Below are positions 53,034 to 62,941 of a stretch of 64,000 nucleotides of DNA, piece after piece. The DNA lies in NCBI GenBank assembly GCA_963695105.1, contig CAVOGC010000016.1, positions 58,039 through 122,038 of the forward strand, written 5' to 3'. A model generated the notes under the pieces. That model was not told the DNA's origin. It saw nothing but the letters and a program-made list of their open reading frames with translations, and made no database searches. Position 1 is the stretch's first letter, and each line of letters begins with the position of its first letter. The position numbers were made by a program, and so were the translations under genes. This DNA comes from Competibacter sp963695105 (GTDB taxonomy: Bacteria > Pseudomonadota > Gammaproteobacteria > Competibacterales > Competibacteraceae).

Positions 53034-55945
53034 AGCCACGTTGCGGCAATATCCAGTTCCGCGTGTTTTGGCTGCTGTTCCTGGCGGCGGCGCTCTCCGT
53101 GACCGGCCTGGCGATCCGGCAGTCCTCGCTGTTCCTCGGCCTGAACCTGCTGCTGCTGGCGGTGCTGGCCGCCGCTTTATTCCAATGGGTGAGCCGGCCG
53201 TTGCGGATGATCGTCCGCAGCCTGTACCAGCGCGATCCGGCCGTGCTGAAGCCTCTGTGCGATCAGGACACCGAGTTCGGTCGGATCGCCCGGCTGATCC
53301 GGGATTTTTTCCAGCAGCAGCAACAATTGACCGCGGAAATCCAGGAACGGTGGCGGGCGGAACAGCGGCTGCGGCAATATTCGCGGGCGCTCGAACAAAG
53401 CGCCAACAGCGTGATCATCACCGACCGCAACGGCGCGATCGAGTACGTCAACCCGAAGTTCAGCGAAACCTCCGGTTATTCCCAGGCCGAAGTCATCGGC
53501 GCCAACCCGCGCATTCTCAAATCCGGCCGAACCTCGCCCAAGCAATACAAGCGGCTGTGGCAAATCATCACCGACGGCGGCGAATGGCACGGCGAATTCC
53601 GCAATCGGCGCAAGGATGGCGCGCTGTACTGGGAGTCCGCCACGATTGCTCCGATCCGCGACGATCAGGGCGCCATCACCCATTTCGTCGCCATCAAGGA
53701 GGACATCACCGAGCGCAAGAAAACCCAGGCGGCGCTACACGCCAGCGAGCTGAAATACCGCAGCGTGTTCGCGACCGTCGGCGACGCCCTGTTCCTGGTG
53801 GACCATCGGGACGGGCGCATCCTGTCGGTCAATCCGGCGGCCTGCAAGCTGTACGGTTACACCCGGGAAGAATTTCTGGGCATGCGCGACACCGAACTGT
53901 CCGCCGCCGCCGGCGCCGCCGGCGAACTGCCGCGCCTGGTCTCAAAGCGCCTTAGCGATCAGTCGCACCGGCGCAAGGACGGCTCCGTTTTCCCCGCCGA
54001 TCTGTGCGTCCGCCATTTTATCTACAAGGGACACAAGATCACCGTCGCGGCCGTCCGCAACATGACGCGGCACAAGCTGGCGGAGCGCAGGATTGTTCGC
54101 TTGAGTCACTTCTACGCCGCCCTGAGCCGGACCAGCGCCGCCATCATCCGCCACGCCGAGCCCCAGGAACTGTTCCAGCAGATTTGCCAAATCGTCATCG
54201 ACCTGGAACAGATACAGGTGGTGTGGATCGGTTTTGTCAAACCGGAAAGCGGCTGGTTTCAACTGGCGGCGCATGCCGGCGTGGCGCCCGAATATCCGCA
54301 TTATCTGACCGCCTCACCCATCTCCAGCGACCCCAGCCTGCCGGCAAGCTGGAGTCCGGCCGGACGGGCGCTGCGGCAGAGGACCCCGGAGATCGATAAC
54401 GATTTCCAGGCCGAATCCATCTCTCCCGCATGGCGGCAAACAGCCCGCGTACTGAACATTCAATCGGGAGCGGCTTTTCCACTGCGGCGCGGCGGCTACA
54501 CGGTCGGCTGCCTGTGCGCCTACGCGGCCGAGCACGATTTCTTCGACGCCGACATCAGCGGCCTGCTGGCCAGCCTGGCCGGAGAGCTGTCTTTCGCGCT
54601 GGACCTGTTCGACCATGAAGCGCAGCGCAAGGTCGCCGCCGAGCGCATCCATCACCTGGCCACCCACGACCCGCTGACCGGACTGCCCAACCGCGCCCTG
54701 CTGATCGATCGTCTCAGCCAGGCGATTCACGGCGCCCGCCGCCGGCAGGGCTACGTGGGCATCCTGTTCCTGGATCTCGACCGCTTCAAGACCATCAACG
54801 ACTCGCTGGGCCACGGTCCCGGCGACCAGTTGCTGCAGGCGGTCACCGAACGGCTCCATGCCTGCATCCGGCAAGAGGACACCCTGGCCCGCCAGGGCGG
54901 CGACGAATTTATCCTGGTGCTGCCGGAGATCGCCGAGCCGGCCGCCGCCGGACGGGTGGCCGAACACCTGCTGCAAGCGCTGCGGGCGCCGTTTGCCTTG
55001 CACGAGCACCTGCTGCACATCAACGCCAGCATCGGCATCAGCATCTATCCGGTGGATGCCACCGACTCTTCGACCCTGATCCGTTTCGCCGACAGCGCCA
55101 TGTATCAGGCCAAGGAAGCCGGCCGCGCCGGCTACGTCTTTTTCACCTCCGAATTGAATGTCCGGGTATCGGAACTATTCACGCTGGGCAACGAACTGCG
55201 ACGCGCCCTGGAACGGGAGGAGTTCGTGCTGCACTACCAGCCGCAGATCGATCTCAACACCCGGCGACTGATCGGAGTGGAGGCGCTGATTCGCTGGCGG
55301 CATCCCGAGCGCGGCCTGATTGCGCCGATCACCTTCATTCCGGTCGCCGAGGAAATCGGGTTGATCGATGCGATCGGCGAATGGACCCTGCGGACCGCCT
55401 GCGCGCAAAACCGCCGCTGGCAGGACGCCGGACTGCCGGCCGTGCCGGTCGCCGTCAACCTGTCCGCCAAGCAATGGCTGCAACCGTATTTGGAAAACCA
55501 GGTGATCGACGCCCTGCAAACCGCCGGTCTGGCGCCCCAGTGGCTGGAATTGGAGATCACCGAAAGCCTGCTGATGCGCGATACCGAAAAAATGATCGAA
55601 ACCATGCGCCGGCTGCAAGTACGTGGGGTGCAGTTCGCCGTGGACGATTTCGGCATCGGCTATTCCAGCCTGAGCTATCTCAAGCGCTTTCCGGTCAGCC
55701 GGCTCAAGATCGATCAGTCCTTCGTCCGGGATATCCCCGCCGATCTCGACGATACCGCCATCGCCACCGCCATCATTCAAATGGGCAAAAGCCTGCGCTT
55801 GAACGTGGTGGCCGAGGGTGTCGAGGACTCCGAACAATTGAATTTCCTGCGGGCGAGCGGCTGCGATGCGGCGCAGGGTTACTATTTCAGCAAGCCGTTG
55901 CCCGCTGAAGTCTTCATCGCTTACTGCAACGGTTTGTCGGGGTGA
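53030..55945 (+). CDS. PAS-PAS-GAF-GGDEF-EAL cyclic-di-GMP enzyme
   Basis: 971 residues from ATG 53030. Two N-terminal membrane helices (about 10-29 and 33-52), two PAS domains (about 118-236 and 240-355; DRNGAIEYVNPKFSETSGYS, DHRDGRILSVNPAACKLYGY), a GAF domain (about 365-530), an intact GGDEF site (RQGGDEF) with an RQED inhibitory site five residues before it, and an intact EAL domain (VEALIRWRHPERG, DDFGIGYSSLSYLKRF, AEGVED). Both synthesis and breakdown of c-di-GMP look possible. Coupled to rarD, an unexpected partner. Confidence 0.93.
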   Translation: MKPRCGNIQFRVFWLLFLAAALSVTGLAIRQSSLFLGLNLLLLAVLAAALFQWVSRPLRMIVRSLYQRDPAVLKPLCDQDTEFGRIARLIRDFFQQQQQLTAEIQERWRAEQRLRQYSRALEQSANSVIITDRNGAIEYVNPKFSETSGYSQAEVIGANPRILKSGRTSPKQYKRLWQIITDGGEWHGEFRNRRKDGALYWESATIAPIRDDQGAITHFVAIKEDITERKKTQAALHASELKYRSVFATVGDALFLVDHRDGRILSVNPAACKLYGYTREEFLGMRDTELSAAAGAAGELPRLVSKRLSDQSHRRKDGSVFPADLCVRHFIYKGHKITVAAVRNMTRHKLAERRIVRLSHFYAALSRTSAAIIRHAEPQELFQQICQIVIDLEQIQVVWIGFVKPESGWFQLAAHAGVAPEYPHYLTASPISSDPSLPASWSPAGRALRQRTPEIDNDFQAESISPAWRQTARVLNIQSGAAFPLRRGGYTVGCLCAYAAEHDFFDADISGLLASLAGELSFALDLFDHEAQRKVAAERIHHLATHDPLTGLPNRALLIDRLSQAIHGARRRQGYVGILFLDLDRFKTINDSLGHGPGDQLLQAVTERLHACIRQEDTLARQGGDEFILVLPEIAEPAAAGRVAEHLLQALRAPFALHEHLLHINASIGISIYPVDATDSSTLIRFADSAMYQAKEAGRAGYVFFTSELNVRVSELFTLGNELRRALEREEFVLHYQPQIDLNTRRLIGVEALIRWRHPERGLIAPITFIPVAEEIGLIDAIGEWTLRTACAQNRRWQDAGLPAVPVAVNLSAKQWLQPYLENQVIDALQTAGLAPQWLELEITESLLMRDTEKMIETMRRLQVRGVQFAVDDFGIGYSSLSYLKRFPVSRLKIDQSFVRDIPADLDDTAIATAIIQMGKSLRLNVVAEGVEDSEQLNFLRASGCDAAQGYYFSKPLPAEVFIAYCNGLSG

Positions 55946-57052
55946 GCCGGCACGGCGCCGGGCGTTGCGCCGAAGCGGGCGATGAAAGTTTCGATCTCCT
56001 CGTCCAGCTCGGAACGCGCCCGCAGCCCCTGAATCCAGCGTTCGGGGATGGCGTCAAACCCCAGCGCCGCGCCCAGAATCGCGCCCAGCACCGCGCCGCG
56101 ATGACAGTTGTCGCCACCGGCATTGGCGTTGGCGACCAGCGCGGCCTCGAAATCGTCCGAATAGCGCGCCGCCAGATACAGCACCGCCGGCAAGGACTGA
56201 TCGATGTAGCAGGCCGGGCTCAACATGCCGCCGATCACGGCCCGATCGGACAGGTGGTTGCGTTCGACCCGCTCGATCGCCGCCGCCGCCGGAAACCCCA
56301 GCCGTTCGGCCGCGGCGCGAGCCAGCGATCCCACCGGCGGCTCCGGCTCTTGCGACAGCCGGACCAGCAATTCGCCCAGCGCCAGCGCATACCGCTCCAG
56401 CTTTTGCGAGCGATGGGTCAGCCGCAACTGAGCCAGCAGCGCGGCGTCCACCCCGGCCCGGTCGCCCGCCCGCGGCGCCGCGAAAATCACCGGCGGCAGG
56501 TTGACCAGGCCCCCGATCGAGGCGGTATCGTGCCCTTCCACCCCGGCGCAGCGCTCCAGCGGCAGGCCGCGAGCGTAATTGGCGAAGAAATCCCGGTGAT
56601 AAGATTCGGCATAGGCATCGTTGTGACTGTCGGGCGCGGTCATGAAGGCGACGTACTCGCGCAGGAAAAGCGGCCGGATCATGGCGGCCGGCGGCGTTCA
56701 GCGTCCGAATCAGCACCCGGGCGCAGAGCAGGTTCAGGGTGTTGTCGCCCGCCCGCAAGCCGTGGTGGTAGTGCCGGTTGGGCCGGCCCCAGAGATGCTT
56801 TCTGCCCTTGAGAATCACCTCGCCCACCACTTCGCCCTCCTGCGAGCCGCGCCCGGCTCGGCCGGTGCTGGCCAGCGACATGATGGAATTGGGATGGCGG
56901 TCCCTGGGGGCCTGATAGTCGCGAATCGTGCCGAAATCCCGCTGTAGCGCCGCCACGTCGTAATACCAGTGCACCGGCATGGCCAGCGCGTCGCCGACGA
57001 ACATGCCCCACAACGCGCCGCGAATCCGGTCGTTTCGGTCTGGTTTTCGCAT
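55921..57052 (-). pseudogene. ADP-ribosylglycohydrolase family protein, frameshifted
   Basis: The 5' part (57052 to about 56670) reads RIRGALWGMFVGDALAMPVHWYY up to AAGRHDPAAF. The rest continues in another frame as FLREYVAFMTAPDSHNDAYAESYH through GGDNCHRGAVLGAILGAALG, the metal-binding end of the family. Removing one base from the TTTTCC run (plus strand GGAAAA, 56664-56669) restores one 376-residue protein. This is either a true one-base insertion or a sequencing error. The family hydrolyses ADP-ribose from Arg residues, dinitrogenase reductase or O-acetyl compounds. Its 3' end overlaps the convergent EAL gene by 25 bp. Confidence 0.75.
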
Positions 57053-57192
57053 CGTCTGCTCTCCCGTTCGCCCCGGCGTTTCGGCGGGGGCCGCGTCTGA
57101 ATGAAGGCTGTTGGCAAGGTATTACAAAGGCTTGGGGCCGCACGTTTGAAAATCCTGCTGGATACTCCGTCCTGGCCGCATTCCGCGCCGGG

Positions 57193-57654
57193 CTAGGATT
57201 CTTCCATCGCCTCGGCGAAGCGGACGCGAATACGCTCCACTCGCTCGCGGTTTACGCCGAAGTCGTAATAGCCGCTTCGCGCGGCCGAGCGGACCTGAAT
57301 GAAGCCCGGCGGGTCGAACAAAAACTCCACATCGTCCACGAAACCAAAGACCGCCGAACTGCATTGGGCGTGGATGTAGCGTTCATCGGCCCGGACGATT
57401 TCGGTTCGCTCCATGCCGTCGAGCGTCGCCAGCAGTTGGGCGCGAGCCCGCGCCCGCTCGGCCGCATAGCGCAAGGGATGCACCCACTGCCGTTCGTCCG
57501 CCGCCTGCGACGACACGCAGTTGGGCGAGCTGGGGCACGGTGTCAGCCGGCCTTCGCTGACGCCCAAATCCAGGGGCGGTCGCCCGCCCGAGCAGCCGCT
57601 GGCGATCAGGGCCGCGATGACCACCAACCCACCGGTCCATTGCTTCATTCGCAT
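57193..57654 (-). CDS. DUF1499 lipoprotein
   Basis: 153 residues. Signal with lipobox I-A-S-G-C (Cys 21). The DUF1499 core shows LTPCPSSPNCVSSQA, AQCSSAVFGFVDDVEFLFDPP and IQVRSAARSGYYDFGVNRERVERIR. Function unknown; exported and lipid-anchored. Upstream, 57655-57796 contains no gene; downstream, 57053-57192 is also empty. Confidence 0.85.
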   Translation of the reverse strand: MRMKQWTGGLVVIAALIASGCSGGRPPLDLGVSEGRLTPCPSSPNCVSSQAADERQWVHPLRYAAERARARAQLLATLDGMERTEIVRADERYIHAQCSSAVFGFVDDVEFLFDPPGFIQVRSAARSGYYDFGVNRERVERIRVRFAEAMEES

Positions 57655-57796
57655 GTGTCATTCCTCGTTGGATCGTTCCGCATGTTGGCCGCGCCGGAGA
57701 ACGAACGCTTTCATTCCTGGCGGAACCGTTGTCTGGAGCGGCCGGTTCGACTACCTTTAGTCAGCAACCCCTTGCCAAAATTTGCCGCCCAACGCC

Positions 57797-58522
57797 ATGG
57801 TTGCACCCTCATCAGACCTGCAAACTCTCGAAGATCTCACTTTCCGGGTTCTCTATCGGGGCGCGTTCGCCCTGTTGGAGGTCCATCTTCGATCCGGCCA
57901 AACCCTCAAGGCCCAGTCCGACGCCATGGTGGCCATGGACCCCACCATCGATGTGGAAGGCAAGATGGAGGGCGGCCTGCTCGGCGGACTCGGGCGCATG
58001 TTCAGCGGAGAAAGCCTGTTCTTTCAAACGCTGAGAGCATCCCGCGGCGCCGGCGTGGCGCATCTCGCGCCCGCCCAGCCGGGAGACCTGCTGCCGGTTT
58101 GCCTCGATGGCCATCAAGCCTACATCCTGCAAAAGGACGGCTTTCTGGCGGCCAGCGAAGGCGTCAGTATCTCCACCACCGCCCAAAACCTCACTCGGGG
58201 GCTTTTTAGCGGCGAGGGTTTCTTTGTGCTAAAGGCCAGCGGCCGGGGCATGCTCTTCGCCGAAAGCTACGGCGCCATCCATGAACTCGACGTGCCCGCC
58301 GGCCAGGAAATGATCGTCGATAACGGCCATCTGGTCGCCTGGCCCGAAGCGATGCAGTACAAGATCGAGAAGGCCAGCGCGGGCTGGATTTCCAGTTTCA
58401 CGTCCGGCGAGGGCATCGTGTGCCGCTTCAGGGGACCCGGTAAAATTTACATCCAAAGCCGCAATCCGGCCGCTTTCGGGGCGTGGGTGCGCCCGCTCCT
58501 GCCGTCCAACCGCAGGGGCTGA
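57797..58522 (+). CDS. AIM24/TIGR00266 family protein
   Basis: 241 residues from ATG 57797 (ATG 57782 is the alternative; neither has a strong ribosome site). A beta-rich double-psi-like fold with LKAQSDAMVAMDPTIDVEGKMEGG, LLGGLGRMFSGESLFFQTL, YILQKDGFLAASEGV and SYGAIHELDVPAGQEMIVDNGHLVAW. The family is of unknown biochemical function; the yeast homologue is mitochondrial. It starts 4 bp-coupled to a longer paralogue downstream, which repeats the same domain. Confidence 0.85.
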   Translation: MVAPSSDLQTLEDLTFRVLYRGAFALLEVHLRSGQTLKAQSDAMVAMDPTIDVEGKMEGGLLGGLGRMFSGESLFFQTLRASRGAGVAHLAPAQPGDLLPVCLDGHQAYILQKDGFLAASEGVSISTTAQNLTRGLFSGEGFFVLKASGRGMLFAESYGAIHELDVPAGQEMIVDNGHLVAWPEAMQYKIEKASAGWISSFTSGEGIVCRFRGPGKIYIQSRNPAAFGAWVRPLLPSNRRG

Positions 58523-58526
58523 GCGG

Positions 58527-59870
58527 ATGGCGAGACCACTCCAGCCGGGCGCCAACCTGCCCCTGCCCAGCGGCGCCGAGATTCGGATCGGCGTCGCCTG
58601 GGAACCCGAACGCCCCGGCGGCCACGAGGCCGACGCCAGCGCCTTTCTGCTACGCAAGGGCGATCAAGTCGGCGGGGATGCGGATTTCGTGTTTTACAAC
58701 AACCCCAGCTCGGCCTGTGGTGCCCTGAATCTGAGCCAGGGCGCGGGGCCGGAGCGCCAGTCGTTTCACATCCGGCTCGGCGATCTGCCCGGCGACGTGG
58801 CCAAAATCGCCATCTGTCTGACGCTGCACGGTCATGGCTCTTTTGCGCAAGCCCGCCGGATCGATGTCCGGGTCTTCGATGCGATGCGGACCGAGTTGAT
58901 GAGCTTCAGCCCGCCCACCGCCGGCATGAGCGAGGCGGCGTTGATTCTCGGCGAAGTCTACCGGCGCAACGACCAATGGAAGTTTCGCGCCGTGGGCCAG
59001 GGTTTCGCCGGGGGCCTGGGGCCTCTGGCCACCCATTTCGGCGTGGATATCGGCGAGGAGTCGCCCGCCGCTCCGCCACCGCCCGTATCGAGCGCCCCCG
59101 CCGCCGCGCAAGCCGCGCCCGTCTCCATCGGGAAAGCGCCCGCCACCGGGGCCTTGCCCACCGGGAGCATCGTCCGCCATTCCGCCGCCGCCGATCTCGA
59201 TTACGAGATTCTGTACCCCGGCGCGTATGCGCTGGCCCGCGTCGATCTGCCGCGCGGTCGTCGGTTGAAAGCCCAGTCCGACGCCATGGTGGCCATGGCG
59301 CCGACGATCGACGTCGAGGGCAGAATGGACGGTGGATTGCTGGGCGGCCTCGGCCGGCTGATGAGCGGCGAGAGCTTTTTCCTGCAAACCCTGACGGCGG
59401 CGCGCGGTCCGGGTTCGGTGTTCTTCGCCCCGGCCGCGCCTGGGGAAGTAGCGGCCCTGGAGCTGCAACCCGGCGACGGGTACGTGATTCAAAAGGACGG
59501 CTTTCTGGCGTGCAGCGAAGAGGTTCAGGTCAGCACCCAGGTGCAAAACATCGCGCGTGGGCTTTTCAGTCAGGAAGGCTTTTTCATTCTCAAGGCCGAA
59601 GGTCGCGGGCTGGTTTTTCTGGAATCCTACGGCGCGATCCATGAATTCGACCTCCAGCCGGGTCAGCAAAAGATCGTCGATAACGGGCACCTGGTCGCCT
59701 GGTCCCAGTCCATGCGCTACGAACTGGAGATGGGCAATCCCGGCTTCATCGCCGCCTTCACCTCCGGCGAGAAGATCGTCTGCCGGTTCTTCGGTCCCGG
59801 TCGGCTGCTGGTGCAGACCCGGCAACCGCGACAGCTCGGCCTGTGGATTTCCCGCTTGCTACCGGGATAA
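58527..59870 (+). CDS. TerD-AIM24 fusion protein
   Basis: 447 residues. The N-terminal TerD domain (about 1-180) has LQPGANLPLPSG, IRIGVAWEPE, DADFVFYNNPSSACGAL, FHIRLGDLPGDVAKIAICLTLHG and ALILGEVYRRNDQWKFRAVGQGFAGGL. A Pro/Ala linker (about 185-215) leads to an AIM24 domain close to that of the upstream gene (KAQSDAMVAMAPTIDVEG, LLGGLGRLMSGESFF, VIQKDGFLACSEEV). TerD proteins bind calcium and act in tellurite, phage or envelope stress. It lies 4 bp after the first AIM24 gene. No other ter genes are in the window. Confidence 0.88.
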   Translation: MARPLQPGANLPLPSGAEIRIGVAWEPERPGGHEADASAFLLRKGDQVGGDADFVFYNNPSSACGALNLSQGAGPERQSFHIRLGDLPGDVAKIAICLTLHGHGSFAQARRIDVRVFDAMRTELMSFSPPTAGMSEAALILGEVYRRNDQWKFRAVGQGFAGGLGPLATHFGVDIGEESPAAPPPPVSSAPAAAQAAPVSIGKAPATGALPTGSIVRHSAAADLDYEILYPGAYALARVDLPRGRRLKAQSDAMVAMAPTIDVEGRMDGGLLGGLGRLMSGESFFLQTLTAARGPGSVFFAPAAPGEVAALELQPGDGYVIQKDGFLACSEEVQVSTQVQNIARGLFSQEGFFILKAEGRGLVFLESYGAIHEFDLQPGQQKIVDNGHLVAWSQSMRYELEMGNPGFIAAFTSGEKIVCRFFGPGRLLVQTRQPRQLGLWISRLLPG

Positions 59871-59898
59871 CGCCGCTGCGTCGAAACCGCCCGGCCCG

Positions 59899-61018
59899 CT
59901 ACACCAGCACCAGATTATCCCGGTGGATCAGTTCCGGGTCGTCCACCTGCCCGAGCAGTTCCTCGATGCGGCGGGTGGTCTTGCCGATGAGCAGCAGGGC
60001 CTGCCCGACATCGCAGTTCACCAGCCCGCGCGCCACTTCACCGCCGGTGGGGTCCAGGCAGGACACCAGATCGCCGCGTTCGAACCGGCCTTCGATCGCC
60101 GTTACTCCGACCGGCAGCAGGCTCTTGCCGGCCGCGCGCAGCGCCCGCACCGCCCCGGCGTCCAGATGCAGCCGCCCGCGCACCTGCAATTGCACCGCCA
60201 GCCACTGCTTGCGCGCCGCCACCGGGCTCTGGCTCGGCCGCAGCAACGTGCCGAGCGCCTCGCCGCCCGCCACCCGTCGCAGCACCTCCGGTTCGCGCCC
60301 CCAGGCCAGCAGGGTAAAGGCGCCGGAGCGCGCCGCCCGCGCCGCTGCGTGCAGCTTGGTCAGCATGCCGCCGCGCCCCAGGTCGCCCGCCGCGCCGCCG
60401 GCCATGGCCTCCAGCGCCGCGTCGCCGGCCCGGCCCTCGCCGATCAGGCAAGCCTCCGCGAACTGGCGCGGGTTGCGGTCGTACAGTCCCTGCTGGTCGG
60501 TGAGAATGACGTACAGCTCCGCTTCCACCAGGTTGGCCACCAGCGCGCCCAGGGTGTCGTTGTCGCCGAAGCGGATTTCCTCGAAGGCCACCGTATCGTT
60601 TTCGTTGATAACCGGCACCACCCGCAAGCGCAGCAGGGTGCGCAGGGTGTTGCGGATGTTGAGATAGCGCTGGCGGTCGGAGGCATCCTCATGGGTCAGC
60701 AGAACCTGCGCGGTGCGGATGCCGTGGCGTTCGAACGCCGCCTCCCAGGCCTGTACCAGCCCCATCTGTCCCACCGCCGCCGCCGCCTGCAAGTCCGACA
60801 GCACGGTCGGCCGCCGGCTCCAGCCCAGCCGCCGCATGCCCTCGGCCACCGCGCCGGAGGTCACCAGCAACAGTTCCCGGCCGGCCCGATGCAGTTCCGC
60901 CATCTGCGCCACCCAGGCGTCGATGGAGAAATTATCCAACCCCTGGCCGTCGTTGGTGATCATGGCGCTGCCGATCTTGACCACCCAGCGCCGGGCGCCG
61001 CCCAACTGCTCGCGCGTC

Positions 61019-61029
<11 letters not shown>
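59899..61029 (-). CDS. proB: Glutamate 5-kinase
   Basis: First step of proline synthesis: phosphorylates glutamate. 376 residues: an amino-acid kinase domain (VVKIGSAMITNDGQGL, LLVTSGAVAEGMRRLG, NENDTVAFEEIRFGDNDTLGALVA, GRGGMLTKLHAA) and a C-terminal PUA domain (from about 280). Overlaps obgE by 11 bp. proA is not in the window. Confidence 0.96.
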
Positions 61030-62077
<1,048 letters not shown>

Positions 62078-62094
62078 GGCATCCTTCACGACCC

Positions 62095-62126
62095 GTGGAA
62101 AAAACAAAAGCCCCGGACGGGGCTTT
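62095..62126 (-). terminator. Intrinsic terminator between rpmA and obgE
   Basis: On the minus strand AAAGCCCC-GTCC-GGGGCTTT followed by TGTTTTTT. A strong stem and T-run, 28 bp after the rpmA stop and just before obgE, so ribosomal-protein transcripts would mostly end here with read-through to obgE-proB. Confidence 0.8.
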
Positions 62127-62153
62127 CGACGCGCTCGGTGAAACCTGGAACCA

Positions 62154-62414
62154 TTATTGCGCCGGTTGGATGCTCACGTACTTGCGGTTGTGAGGCCCCT
62201 TGACCGCGAACACCACATGGCCATCGGCCTTGGCGAACAGGGTGTGGTCCTTGCCGCAGCCGACGTTCTGGCCCGGATAGAACCGGGTGCCCCGCTGCCG
62301 GATGATGATGTTGCCGGCCCGCGCCAGTTGGCCGCCAAACAGCTTGACGCCCAAACGCTGTGATTGCGAGTCGCGACCGTTGCGACTGCTGCCGCCTGCT
62401 TTTTTGTGTGCCAT
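62154..62414 (-). CDS. rpmA: 50S ribosomal protein L27
   Basis: 86 residues from ATG 62414 (MAHKKAGGSSRNGRDSQSQRLGVKLFGG), the canonical N-terminus near the peptidyl-transferase centre. IIIRQRGTRFYPGQNVGCGKDHTLFA is family-typical. It begins 4 bp after the rplU stop. The frame upstream of 62414 is not used. Confidence 0.98.
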   Translation of the reverse strand: MAHKKAGGSSRNGRDSQSQRLGVKLFGGQLARAGNIIIRQRGTRFYPGQNVGCGKDHTLFAKADGHVVFAVKGPHNRKYVSIQPAQ

Positions 62415-62418
62415 GATT

Positions 62419-62769
62419 TCAGCCCTCGAGGTTCGGCGCCGCCCAAGCGGTCGTCTGGAGGCCACTGATGCCGCTGATGCTTAGTTCCGTGAAGGATTGG
62501 CGGTGACCCTGGGTCTTGCGGTAGTGCTTGCGGCGACGGAACTTGACGATGCGGATCTTGGGGCCGCGCCCCTGGGATTTGACGGTGGCCGTTACCCGAG
62601 CGCCTTCCACATAGGGCGCGCCGACCGTGATCTGGTCGCCGTCGGCAATCATCAGCACCGTGTCGAACTCCACGGAGGCGCCTTCCTCGACTTCGAGTTT
62701 TTCGACCTTGAGGGTTTGGCCCTCGGCCACCCGGTATTGTTTGCCCCCGGTTTTAATGACTGCGTACAT
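62419..62769 (-). CDS. rplU: 50S ribosomal protein L21
   Basis: 116 residues. MYAVIKTGGKQYRV and KFRRRKHYRKTQGHRQSFTEL are the L21 signatures. About 12 residues (GISGLQTTAWAAPNLEG region) extend past the usual end near residue 103; the stop falls 4 bp before rpmA. First gene of the operon, with a good sigma-70 promoter 46 bp upstream. Confidence 0.97.
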   Translation of the reverse strand: MYAVIKTGGKQYRVAEGQTLKVEKLEVEEGASVEFDTVLMIADGDQITVGAPYVEGARVTATVKSQGRGPKIRIVKFRRRKHYRKTQGHRQSFTELSISGISGLQTTAWAAPNLEG

Positions 62770-62814
62770 GGCGAAATCTCCAGACGGCTCATCCGTCCCG
62801 ACTAAAGGGGCGTC

Positions 62815-62843
62815 ATTCTAGCGGCGCCCCCCGGCAAGGTCAA
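62815..62843 (-). promoter_or_regulatory. Sigma-70 promoter of rplU
   Basis: On the minus strand TTGACC, a 17-bp spacer, TAGAAT. The start would fall near 62808, giving a leader of about 39 nt. The strong match suits a ribosomal-protein operon. Confidence 0.65.
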
Positions 62844-62880
62844 ACAAATTCCTGCTAATAGCGGCGCTTAGGTCCTTGCC

Positions 62881-62909
62881 TTGACCCTGCCGCAACCAAT
62901 CCGTAGCAT
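62881..62909 (+). promoter_or_regulatory. Sigma-70 promoter of ispB
   Basis: TTGACC, a 17-bp spacer, TAGCAT, ending 32 bp before the ispB ATG. It is divergent from the rplU promoter 38 bp away. Confidence 0.5.
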
Positions 62910-62941
62910 TGCGGGCGTCCTGATCAACCCTACCTGCCTCC

